From Prevotellaceae bacterium (lineage in GTDB: Bacteria > Bacteroidota > Bacteroidia > Bacteroidales > Bacteroidaceae): DNA of 9,171 bases. Positions 1 to 5,977 of the stretch are shown piece by piece. The stretch is from positions 1 through 9,171 of the forward strand of contig JAFLUV010000094.1 in the NCBI GenBank assembly GCA_022508635.1, in the 5' to 3' direction. Numbering within the stretch: the first letter of the stretch is position 1; every line of letters starts with the position of its first letter. Position numbers and translations under genes: made by a program. The notes under the pieces were generated by a model that was given only the letters and a program-made list of their open reading frames with translations, was not told where the DNA came from and did no database searches.

Positions 1-941
1 CTGCACCGTCCAGCGTATAGACGTTGTAGCCGAGACCCGTGTCCTTACCGTTAATCAAGTTCTCATTGGCCCATTTCCAACGCTGTGTTGCATCCCAGCC
101 CCACATGTTCTTAGCATACGTGTTTAGGGCGCCGTACCATGTCTCATAGTATTGAGCCGGACTCTTTATCTTGTTGTATTCAGGCACACCACGCATGTTG
201 CTACCCCACTTGGCGTCGAAGTTCACGACAACGGGCGTGTTCTTCTTGGCAGTCTTTGTCGTAATGAGAATCACGCCATTGCCACCGCGTGCACCATACA
301 ATGCAGTAGAAGAGGCATCCTTCAGCACCGTCATGCTCTCCACGTCGGCAGGGTTGATGTCGTTCAGGGAGCCGTCGTAGGGAGAACCGTCCAGGACAAT
401 CAGCGGAGCGTTGCCTGCGTTAATAGAGTTCACGCCACGGATGCGAATCGTAGGTGTCGTGCCTGGAGCACCGCTGGCAGAATAGACCTGCACACCGGCA
501 GCCTTGCCACGCAAAGCGTCTACGGGATTCGTCACTTGCACTTTCTCAATCTCATTGGCACCCACAATGGCAGCCGATCCGGTGAACGTACCTTTCTTCT
601 GCGTACCGAAGGCAACGACCATCACTTCGTCGATGCTTTTTACTTCCGGCTCCAGGCGCACCACTACGTTAGCGCGGACTGGCACCTCCTGAGTCTTGGT
701 GCCCATGAAGGATACGGTTACGGTCTTGGCATCCGACGGAATCCCCTTGAGTTGGAACTTGCCGTCAATGTCTGTGAGTGCCCCCCCCCGTTGTGGGCTG
801 CCCCGTCACGCGGACAACAGCACCGACAATGGGCTCGCCCGTCTCACTGTCGACGACGGTACCCGTCATCTCCTTCTGAGCGAGAGCCATGCTTGTGCTC
901 ATGAAAGCACAAACAAGCAATAACAGAATTTTTTTACCCAT
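1..941 (-). CDS. SusC/RagA-like TonB-dependent outer-membrane receptor, N-terminal part, frame broken at poly-C
   Basis: Outer-membrane TonB-linked receptor of the SusC/RagA family, which imports glycans or peptides with a SusD-like lipoprotein. The gene starts at ATG 941 and runs off the left edge after about 313 codons. Residues 1-21 are a signal peptide (MGKKILLLLV core, cleavage after ALA). A carboxypeptidase-regulatory-like domain follows at about 24-105 (TGTVVDSETGEPIVGA). Next come the TonB-box-like segment EVMVVAFGTQKK and a plug domain with NPVDALRGKAAGVQV, IRIRGVNSI and VLKDASSTALYGARGGNG. The frame breaks near codon 52 at nine consecutive C (781-789). As written, translation would stop at 765-767 after 58 residues, while eight C would restore the full frame. 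Downstream of the tract the frame is open to the window edge, so decay is recent, phase-variable, or a sequencing error. No sigma/anti-sigma pair is visible upstream. Substrate unknown. Confidence 0.9.
781..789. repeat. Homopolymer tract of nine C in the SusC-like gene
   Basis: Nine consecutive C on the plus strand (nine G in the coding strand) sit just after the TGQPTTG segment of the receptor's N-terminal domain. The codons on either side are in different frames: nine C gives a stop 14-16 nt later, while eight or eleven would join the signal-peptide frame to the receptor frame. A tract of this kind can vary in length by slipped-strand mispairing. It is also a classic place for a base-count error. 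Confidence 0.9.
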
Positions 942-1129
942 GTTATTTTTGTTAATTGTTAATAAAAAATATCCTTATGTCTTTATACCTTATTATATTA
1001 TATGCCTTAACAGGTTAATACCATTCTGAAACATACATGCACCCTTGTTAAATCGTGAAGTGTCCCGGAAATATGGTTTCAATGAGGCACAACACAAAGA
1101 AAAAGTTTACATAATATGCTAAATTTCTG

Positions 1130-1160
1130 CAAAATTATATAATTTTATCAAATTGAACAA
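1130..1160 (-). promoter_or_regulatory. Bacteroidetes-type promoter of the SusC-like gene
   Basis: On the minus strand a -33 TTG (1160-1158) is followed after 20 nt by TAATTTTG (1137-1130), which fits the TAnnTTTG -7 consensus of Bacteroidetes. Transcription would start near 1122 and leave a leader of about 180 nt before the receptor ATG at 941. That long, AT-rich leader leaves room for post-transcriptional control, but I see no clear structure in it. Confidence 0.55.
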
Positions 1161-1322
1161 GATTTTAACAACAAAAAGTACATTTTCCCCTAAAAATTGT
1201 TTCTAATGGGGAATCATGCCTGCGAAAATGTGCATACGTTGGGTCACGCGTGTCGCGCACGCCACTCGGCAGGTTGCAGGGACGTGTTAACCTATAAGGA
1301 TGCGGTCGCTTTCTGCATAGTG

Positions 1323-1358
1323 GAACATACTAAATGTTACGTAACAATGTAACAATGT
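1323..1358. repeat. Palindrome plus tandem-octamer element, copy A
   Basis: This 36-bp stretch is repeated at 8331-8366 in the same orientation with one mismatch, and 31 bp (1328-1358) are identical. The core is the perfect 12-bp palindrome TGTTACGTAACA (1335-1346). It overlaps three perfect tandem copies of the octamer GTAACAAT (1341-1364), the last running past the shared part. Relative to the minus-strand genes, the copy lies about 100 bp downstream of the zeta-toxin partner gene. Palindrome plus directly repeated octamers resembles a protein-binding or iteron-like site. Function unknown. Confidence 0.8.
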
Positions 1359-1451
1359 AACAATTTCCCCGAAAACGGCAGCATCCCCGACACGGGCGAG
1401 GCAGAGGACGACGGCAACGGAGAGGACACGGACGGCAGGGAGGGGGCGTAA
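1359..1451 (+). other. GC-rich acidic reading-frame fragment, possible gene remnant
   Basis: Between repeat copy A and the end of the 68-residue gene, the plus strand reads openly from an in-frame stop inside the repeat (1350-1352) to TAA at 1449-1451. It encodes a short tail rich in Asp, Glu and Gly (PDTGEAEDDGNGEDTDG). There is no start codon and no promoter, and the stretch is much richer in GC than the adjoining promoter region. Acidic glycine-rich tails of this sort occur on HU-like proteins found near VirE/DUF3987 genes in Bacteroidales, so a decayed 3' end is possible. This is inference; it may equally be non-coding. Confidence 0.2.
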
Positions 1452-1454
1452 GCC

Positions 1455-1661
1455 TTACCTGTTGCGACGTGCCAAGGGGTCGCCGTTGCTACTATCGGAT
1501 GTGTACTTCTCTATGTCGGGCACCATCTCCACTATCTTGCCGCCACGACATACTACCAGGCTCTGGCGAGCGGCTCCCGCACGCTGCCACAGACGGCATT
1601 GCGCACGTCGTACACCTTCGTCTATCAGACGCTGCATCTCCTTTATCTCTTTCTCCTTCAT
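1455..1661 (-). CDS. Small protein paired with the zeta-toxin-like gene (putative antitoxin or partner)
   Basis: A 68-residue protein with no recognised catalytic motif. The N-terminal half is a charged, helix-prone segment (MKEKEIKEMQRLIDEGVRRAQ). It is followed by a short strand-like stretch SLVVCRGGKIVEMVPD, the 'L-V-V-x-R-x-G-K-I-V-E' pattern I associate with small Bacteroidetes proteins beside zeta-toxin genes. The ATG overlaps the stop of the upstream toxin-like gene by 4 bp (ATGA arrangement), so translation is probably coupled. The C-terminus (SSNGDPLARRNR) is polar and likely disordered. Small size, coupling and position suggest an antitoxin or cofactor. No DNA-binding domain is visible, and the toxin-first order differs from classic epsilon-zeta systems. 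The assignment is from context only. Confidence 0.6.
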   Translation of the reverse strand: MKEKEIKEMQRLIDEGVRRAQCRLWQRAGAARQSLVVCRGGKIVEMVPDIEKYTSDSSNGDPLARRNR

Positions 1662-2272
1662 GCTTCCTTGCCCTCCTCCGGCTTACCGTATTTTTCCTGA
1701 AGCAGTCGATAGGCCTCCGCTTCGTAGACTTCCACCTTGTTGCCGCCTATGCCAGATGCTATGCGAACGGCAGGACAGTCGCTGTTGTCGTAAAGCGCCC
1801 AGCTGTCGCAGACTGGCATATAGAGACGGAACAGGTTGCTCAAGCCCGCCTCATAGCGACGAAGGATGACTTCCGTCGGGATGTTGTGCCCTCCCATCGC
1901 AACGCGCTTTGCGACACGCGCAACGGCCTGTTCGGGGGTGCTCAGCGAAAAGAAGAGCAACGTGACGAAGTAGCCGCGCTTGCGTGCCTGCTGGATGAGC
2001 TTGACATAGGAGCGCGTTGCCAACGTCGTCTCAAAGGCAAAGCTCTCGCCCTCCTTCAGCAAATATATGATGCGGTCTATCATGAGCCGGCCGGCCTGAA
2101 TAGCCACTCCCTCCGGGTTGAAGGGCGAAAGGCCTGCGGCTATCTCGTCTGCATTGACGAACTCGCGGCATCCCAGCATCTCGGGCAGGACGGTGAACGA
2201 AGCGGTCGTCTTGCCAGCACCATTGCAGCCTGCAATGATGTACAGGTTCATTTCCTTCTCTTTCTTTTCCAT
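1658..2272 (-). CDS. Zeta-toxin family P-loop ATPase/kinase (COG4185-like)
   Basis: A 204-residue P-loop protein. Walker A is GCNGAGKTT at 15-23. It is followed by FVNADEIAAGLSP (38-50), whose Asp42 matches the conserved acidic position of zeta toxins. Further on are FAFETTLATRSY (78-89), typical of the family, and GGHNIPTEVILRRYEAGLSNLF (from 127), with the Arg-rich lid expected to contact phosphates. Characterised zeta/PezT toxins phosphorylate UDP-N-acetylglucosamine and so poison cell-wall synthesis. For this chromosomal COG4185-type subgroup the substrate is not established. The annotated start gives MEKKEKEMNLYIIAG; Met8 is an alternative start that fits the family better. The gene begins 8 bp after the trmD stop, so it is probably cotranscribed with trmD, and overlaps the 68-residue gene by 4 bp. 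Cytoplasmic, no signal peptide. Confidence 0.85.
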   Translation of the reverse strand: MEKKEKEMNLYIIAGCNGAGKTTASFTVLPEMLGCREFVNADEIAAGLSPFNPEGVAIQAGRLMIDRIIYLLKEGESFAFETTLATRSYVKLIQQARKRGYFVTLLFFSLSTPEQAVARVAKRVAMGGHNIPTEVILRRYEAGLSNLFRLYMPVCDSWALYDNSDCPAVRIASGIGGNKVEVYEAEAYRLLQEKYGKPEEGKEA

Positions 2273-2280
2273 ATCACGCT

Positions 2281-2994
2281 TTACTTTTTAGGCTTTTTCT
2301 TCTTCAGGGCGGCAGTTTCGCCTGCCAGCAAGTCAGGGCGAAGACGCTGTGTGCGCTCCATGCTCTGCTGCAATTCCCATTCCTTTATCAGGCGCTCGTT
2401 GCCGGAAAGCAGTACCTCGGGCACCTTCCACCCCTTGTACTCCGCAGGACGGGTATAGACGGGAGCCGCCAGGAGATTGTCCTGAAAGGAGTCAGAGAGG
2501 GCGCTTTGCTCGTCGCCAATCACTCCGGGAACGATGCGCACAATGGCATCGGCCATCACGGCTGCCGCCAACTCTCCGCCCGTCAGCACATAGTCGCCTA
2601 TGCTCACTTCCTTGGTAATGAGATGCTCGCGTATGCGATAGTCGATGCCTTTATAGTGACCGCAGAGAATGATGATGTTCTCGCAGAGCGAGAGGGTATT
2701 GGCCATCGGCTGGTTGAACTGCTCGCCGTCGGGCGAGGTGAAGATAATCTCATCATAGTGACGTTCTGCGGTCAGGGCAGAGATACAACGGTCAATAGGC
2801 TCGCACTGCATGACCATGCCGGCAAAGCCGCCGAAAGGATAGTCGTCCACGCGACGCCACTTGTCCAGCGTGTAGTCGCGCAGATTGTGGATATGTATTT
2901 CCACCAAGCCCTTCTTCTGTGCCCGTCCGACGATGGACTCCTGCATGAAGCCCTGTATCAGTTCCGGCAATACGGTGATGATGTCTATTCGCAT
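2281..2994 (-). CDS. trmD: tRNA (guanine-37-N1)-methyltransferase TrmD
   Basis: Transfers methyl from S-adenosylmethionine to N1 of G37 in tRNAs reading CNN and some other codons, preventing +1 frameshifting. It works as a cytoplasmic homodimer. The 237 residues match the usual length. The N-terminus MRIDIITVLPEL and VGRAQKKGL (22-30) are typical. The SPOUT knot is visible as LCGHYKGID (110-118) and SIGDYVLTGGEL (131-142). Arg153 in IVRIVPG and Asp168 in SDSF correspond to the Arg154 and catalytic Asp169 of the E. coli enzyme. The loop reads YPFGGFAGM where many homologues have GGGPGM or GGGAGM. The C-terminus ends in a lysine-rich tail (KKKKPKK). Its start overlaps the end of pyrD by 10 bp, indicating translational coupling, and the zeta-like gene follows after 8 bp. 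Confidence 0.97.
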   Translation of the reverse strand: MRIDIITVLPELIQGFMQESIVGRAQKKGLVEIHIHNLRDYTLDKWRRVDDYPFGGFAGMVMQCEPIDRCISALTAERHYDEIIFTSPDGEQFNQPMANTLSLCENIIILCGHYKGIDYRIREHLITKEVSIGDYVLTGGELAAAVMADAIVRIVPGVIGDEQSALSDSFQDNLLAAPVYTRPAEYKGWKVPEVLLSGNERLIKEWELQQSMERTQRLRPDLLAGETAALKKKKPKK

Positions 2995-3893
2995 ATTCCC
3001 ACTATATCCCTTACGCTCGCGAACCCGTGCTTCTCCAGGTACGCGTCAATACCTTCCACCACTTTAACGCTGATGGCCGGGTCAAGGAAATTAGCTGCTC
3101 CTATCTCTACCGCAGAAGCGCCTGCTAAAAGGAACTCCAATGCATCCTTCGCATTGCTGATGCCGCCAATTCCAATGACTGGTATCTGCACAGCGTGCGC
3201 CACCTGATAAACCATACGCAGGGCTACCGGCTTGATGCAAGGGCCGCTGAGCCCTCCCGTCCCTATGCTCAGGAGACGCTTGCGCTTCTCTACGTCGATT
3301 GCCATGCCCATCAGCGTATTAATGAGACTGACGGCATCGGCACCCGCATCCTGCACGGCAAGGGCGATGTCCGTGATGCTGGATACGTTCGGCGAAAGCT
3401 TCACGATAAGCGTCTTCCCGTATGCCTCGCGCACGGCCTTCACCACACTGACTGCGCCATCGGCCGTCGTGCCATAGGCCATGCCGCCGTGCCTGACATT
3501 GGGACACGAGATGTTGAGCTCGATAGCAGGAATGCACTCCAGTTCATTGATACGTGCCGCACACTCGGCATAGTCCTCGGGAGTGTTGCCGGACACGTTG
3601 ACTATCATGTTTGTCTTGATGTCCTTTATCTGCGGATAGATGTGGGTACAGAAGTACTCCACGCCCTTGTTCTGCAAACCCACGCAGTTGAGCATTCCCT
3701 GCGCCGTTTCCGCCATTCGCGGATAGGGGTTCCCTTCCCTCGGATGCAAAGTCGTCCCCTTGACCACAATGCCTCCCAGACGACTCAGGTCGATGAAATC
3801 CTGATACTCGATACCATAGCCGAACGTTCCGCTGGCCGTGAGTACAGGATTCGCAAACTCCAGCCCCGCTATGTTTATTCTTAAATCTGCCAT
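2985..3893 (-). CDS. pyrD: Dihydroorotate dehydrogenase, class 1B catalytic subunit
   Basis: FMN-containing catalytic subunit that oxidises dihydroorotate to orotate, the fourth step of de novo pyrimidine synthesis. The 302 residues fit class 1 enzymes. Visible features are NPVLTASGTFGYG (15-27), VVKGTT with Lys45 at the FMN site, MLNCVGLQN (67-75), and ELNISCPNV (125-133), where Cys130 is the catalytic base of class 1 enzymes (class 2 uses Ser). Near the C-terminus is the FMN-phosphate region PVIGIGGI and the segment AGASAVEIGAANF. The PyrK electron-transfer gene directly upstream, overlapping by 13 bp, places it in class 1B, which uses NAD+ through PyrK as a PyrD2K2 tetramer in the cytosol. 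It could also be called pyrDB. Confidence 0.97.
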   Translation of the reverse strand: MADLRINIAGLEFANPVLTASGTFGYGIEYQDFIDLSRLGGIVVKGTTLHPREGNPYPRMAETAQGMLNCVGLQNKGVEYFCTHIYPQIKDIKTNMIVNVSGNTPEDYAECAARINELECIPAIELNISCPNVRHGGMAYGTTADGAVSVVKAVREAYGKTLIVKLSPNVSSITDIALAVQDAGADAVSLINTLMGMAIDVEKRKRLLSIGTGGLSGPCIKPVALRMVYQVAHAVQIPVIGIGGISNAKDALEFLLAGASAVEIGAANFLDPAISVKVVEGIDAYLEKHGFASVRDIVGICE

Positions 3894-4666
3894 TTCAGTT
3901 TCTTTATATCAAATACAGGTCCCTCCTTACAAACGCAGACATTGCCGTCCACGCTGTCTTCCACACAGCAAAGACAGGCACCCAAGCCACAAGCCATCAT
4001 GTTCTCCAGACTTACTTCGCACGGCGTTTCCACCTTCTTTGCATAGGAAGCCATTGCCATCATCATAGGCTTAGGGCCACATACTGCAATGTGGTCAAAG
4101 TGTTTCTCTTGCAAAATGCTATGCTGCGTAACGAAGCCTTTCTCGCCTTCGGAGCCATCTTCCGTCGTCACGCAGACATCGCCACAAGCACGATAGGCAT
4201 CCATTCGAAGCAGGTCTGACGCGCTCCGTGCACCCAGCAGGAATGTGGGACGCATGCCCATCCTCTGCATCTCCTTTCCCATAAAGAGAAGCGGCGCAAT
4301 GCCTATGCCGCCACCTACGAGCAGGAACTGCTCTCCGCCAGACGCGGGCATTGTAAATCCCTGCCCCAGCGGGAGAATGGCATTCAGCACAGAACCCGGC
4401 TGCTTCATTCGGAGCGACGAAGTGCCTTTGCCTACCATCTGTACAAGGAAGCTGACTTCATTCTTTGTGCGATCTACGTCGTGTATACTGACAGGACGTC
4501 GCAAGAAGGTATCCTTACTATCATCAATACGAAGCTGTGCGAACTGTCCTGGACACATATCCGGAAGCACCCCCGAGGGATCTGTTGCCACAAGCAAAAG
4601 ATGGCGTTCGCTGAGGCATTCAACGGAGGTAACCTGAAGATCCAAAATATATTTCTTCATATACAT
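3881..4666 (-). CDS. pyrK: Dihydroorotate dehydrogenase B electron-transfer subunit PyrK
   Basis: FAD and [2Fe-2S] subunit that passes electrons from the FMN of PyrD to NAD+. The 261 residues match the family. The ferredoxin-reductase-like fold shows the FAD-binding motif LRRPVSIHD (55-63) and the nucleotide-binding glycine loop LLVGGGIGIAP (115-125). VCGPKPMMMA follows, then the cluster-binding segment CGLGACLCC with Cys226, Cys231 and Cys234, and Cys246 in CKEGPVF. All four iron ligands (CX4CX2C...C) are present. Met3 (MKKY) is an alternative start to Met1. It is the first gene of the pyrK-pyrD-trmD cluster, with its own short leader just behind the terminator of the upstream regulator gene. 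Confidence 0.96.
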   Translation of the reverse strand: MYMKKYILDLQVTSVECLSERHLLLVATDPSGVLPDMCPGQFAQLRIDDSKDTFLRRPVSIHDVDRTKNEVSFLVQMVGKGTSSLRMKQPGSVLNAILPLGQGFTMPASGGEQFLLVGGGIGIAPLLFMGKEMQRMGMRPTFLLGARSASDLLRMDAYRACGDVCVTTEDGSEGEKGFVTQHSILQEKHFDHIAVCGPKPMMMAMASYAKKVETPCEVSLENMMACGLGACLCCVEDSVDGNVCVCKEGPVFDIKKLKWQI

Positions 4667-4685
4667 AATTTATATAAACGTACTG

Positions 4686-4693
4686 CGAAGGTA
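4686..4693 (-). promoter_or_regulatory. Candidate -7 element for the pyrK-pyrD-trmD operon
   Basis: TACCTTCG on the minus strand is one mismatch from the TAnnTTTG consensus. It sits about 20 nt before the pyrK ATG and directly after the upstream gene's terminator U-run. No good TTTG is visible at the -33 position, which would fall inside the terminator stem. Some promoter is needed here because the terminator separates pyrK from the regulator gene. Confidence 0.35.
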
Positions 4694-4694
4694 C

Positions 4695-4726
4695 AAAAAA
4701 ATATCGGAACACGATGTATGTTCCGA
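4695..4726 (-). terminator. Intrinsic terminator of the HTH regulator gene
   Basis: On the minus strand a perfect 8-bp stem (TCGGAACA pairing with TGTTCCGA, 4726-4719 and 4711-4704) with a 7-nt loop is followed by TATTTTTTT. It begins 6 nt after the regulator stop codon. It isolates the regulator transcript from pyrK. Confidence 0.85.
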
Positions 4727-4732
4727 CACTTT

Positions 4733-5188
4733 TCACGTATTTCCCGGGAAAACCTCAAAGGTCCCGTCGTCATAAAAGACACGGATTTCCGATATTCGCC
4801 GTATCGGTTTGTCGTGATTTTTCGCAATAACGGTTGTGTATGGCATCTGAGGTGGCACCGACTGGGGCATAACACTCTGCTCCGGGAAGCCTCCCTGCAA
4901 GGGGTACCCGGCAGGGTGCCCTGAAGGAACGGCATCCTCGCCTCCGTTCGCCCCGTCCTGAGAGCCAGCATGCGCCCCCGAAAGAAACATGTCGCCCTTG
5001 CCATCTATCAGCCAGCCCATGTTAATTTCCGGGAAACGTTCATGGATATTGTTCACGGTATTAAGCGTAGGCTTTGTCCTTCCATTGAAAATACTCGAAA
5101 GGGCTCCTTCCGAAATACATATTTCCGAAGCGAATGTTTTTTGCGACATTCCCATGTGCTTCATGAGGGTAATAATGCGATCTTTCAT
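4733..5188 (-). CDS. HTH (Xre/Cro-like) transcriptional regulator of Bacteroidetes type
   Basis: A 151-residue predicted DNA-binding protein. Residues 3-66 form a Cro/CI-type helix-turn-helix: MSQKTFASEICIS (14-26) then EGALSSIFNGRTKPTLNTV (27-45), the recognition region, then WLIDGKGDMF (59-68), a standard ending of this domain in Bacteroidetes. Residues 69 to about 117 are a low-complexity Gly/Pro/Gln/Ser linker, probably disordered. The C-terminal 30 residues are ordered-looking and charged (RRISEIRVFYDDGTFEVF), a conserved-looking beta-rich tail. The gene has its own promoter and terminator, so it is monocistronic. Its position just upstream of the pyrimidine genes makes local regulation conceivable, but nothing in the sequence shows this. 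Confidence 0.88.
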   Translation of the reverse strand: MKDRIITLMKHMGMSQKTFASEICISEGALSSIFNGRTKPTLNTVNNIHERFPEINMGWLIDGKGDMFLSGAHAGSQDGANGGEDAVPSGHPAGYPLQGGFPEQSVMPQSVPPQMPYTTVIAKNHDKPIRRISEIRVFYDDGTFEVFPGNT

Positions 5189-5245
5189 GTGTCTTTAATG
5201 CATACGTGGGACAAAACCCGATTGTTTTCGTTTCTAAACCGAATG

Positions 5246-5276
5246 CAAAGTTACAAATTTCCGTTCAATTCACAAA
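5246..5276 (-). promoter_or_regulatory. Promoter of the HTH regulator gene
   Basis: A -33 TTTG (5276-5273), a 19-nt spacer and TAACTTTG (5253-5246) on the minus strand match the Bacteroidetes sigma consensus exactly. The transcript would start near 5239, about 50 nt before the ATG at 5188. Confidence 0.75.
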
Positions 5277-5977
5277 ACTTTCAATTTAAAATCGCGTATC
5301 ACATCCTTGGTTTTTGCTTTCGGTTTTTGAATTTATATATCTAAATATCGAATTTACATTTGTAGTATTACATCGCTTCAATTCTCTAAATTCCTTCAAA
5401 AACCACTTAAAGTAAGCAGGTTTCACAAAAACTACCCAATATACTGGCCTTGAATGCGTAATTTATGCCTATATATACTCTATTGAGGCGTATCGTGCCG
5501 GGAACTGCATAAAACCACCACGTATGTGCAAAAATATGTGTTTCTTTTCTTAATAAAAACGTATTAATCTTTGGTTATTAGATATATACATGCATTATGC
5601 GTTTATGAATAAAAATCTGTTTTAGTATGCAAACTCTTTAGTTTTAGTTTTGCTATTCAAATCTACAAAGATAAACACACGCAAGGGACTATATGCACGT
5701 TTTGTAATCCTTGCTTCGTAGGGATTGTTTTACTTTGTGCGATTGAATTTTAATTTTCAAATCAAAATTTTCGGAAACACACCGAAAAGAGCAGGAAAAT
5801 GGAGTTTAGAGGCAAAACACGTCAGGATTTCGTTTTTTCGGGGTACGGCTCATCGTAAGAAATTCTACGCGATTCTCAGAGGGTCTGCACCCGATATAAC
5901 GCTTTTTTTATCAGTGCATAACACCCAAAATCAAGGGGGCATGACACACATCAAAATAGAGTGGAAACGGGACGATT
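5277..5977. other. AT-rich intergenic region with hairpins, no supported gene
   Basis: About 700 bp between the regulator promoter and the end of holA. I find no gene with an ATG start and recognisable product. A possible plus-strand -7 element TAGTTTTG (5645-5652) lies upstream of a hairpin at 5706-5726 (AATCC...GGATT with two wobble pairs) that is followed by GTTTTACTTT, which could bound a small RNA of about 70 nt. A second inverted repeat (TTTTCGG, 7-nt loop, CCGAAAA, 5768-5788) lies about 190 nt past the holA stop. On the minus strand it is followed by TTTTGATTTG, so it could act as a late terminator for holA. From about 5780 the base composition is less AT-rich, and an 88-codon open frame exists there with only a TTG start. 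Confidence 0.5.

Noticed and set aside
152..904. Long plus-strand open frame of 250 codons
   Set aside because: It is antisense to the SusC-like gene, whose signal peptide, plug motifs and promoter are unmistakable. The plus-strand product is low in recognisable structure and matches no family I know.
1216..1290. Short plus-strand ATG frame of 24 codons
   Set aside because: Too short, with no promoter or A-rich leader and no recognisable product; expected by chance.
1323..1364. CRISPR-like array at the tandem octamers
   Set aside because: The units are 8 bp and directly adjacent with no spacers, and no cas gene is present.
1469..2458. Plus-strand open frame of 329 codons
   Set aside because: It is antisense to the zeta-like ATPase (intact Walker A) and to the end of trmD. 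It arises from GC-biased codon use in those genes.
2506..3884. Plus-strand open frames across trmD and pyrD (2506-3207 and 3195-3884)
   Set aside because: Both are antisense shadows of well-identified enzymes with complete catalytic motifs.
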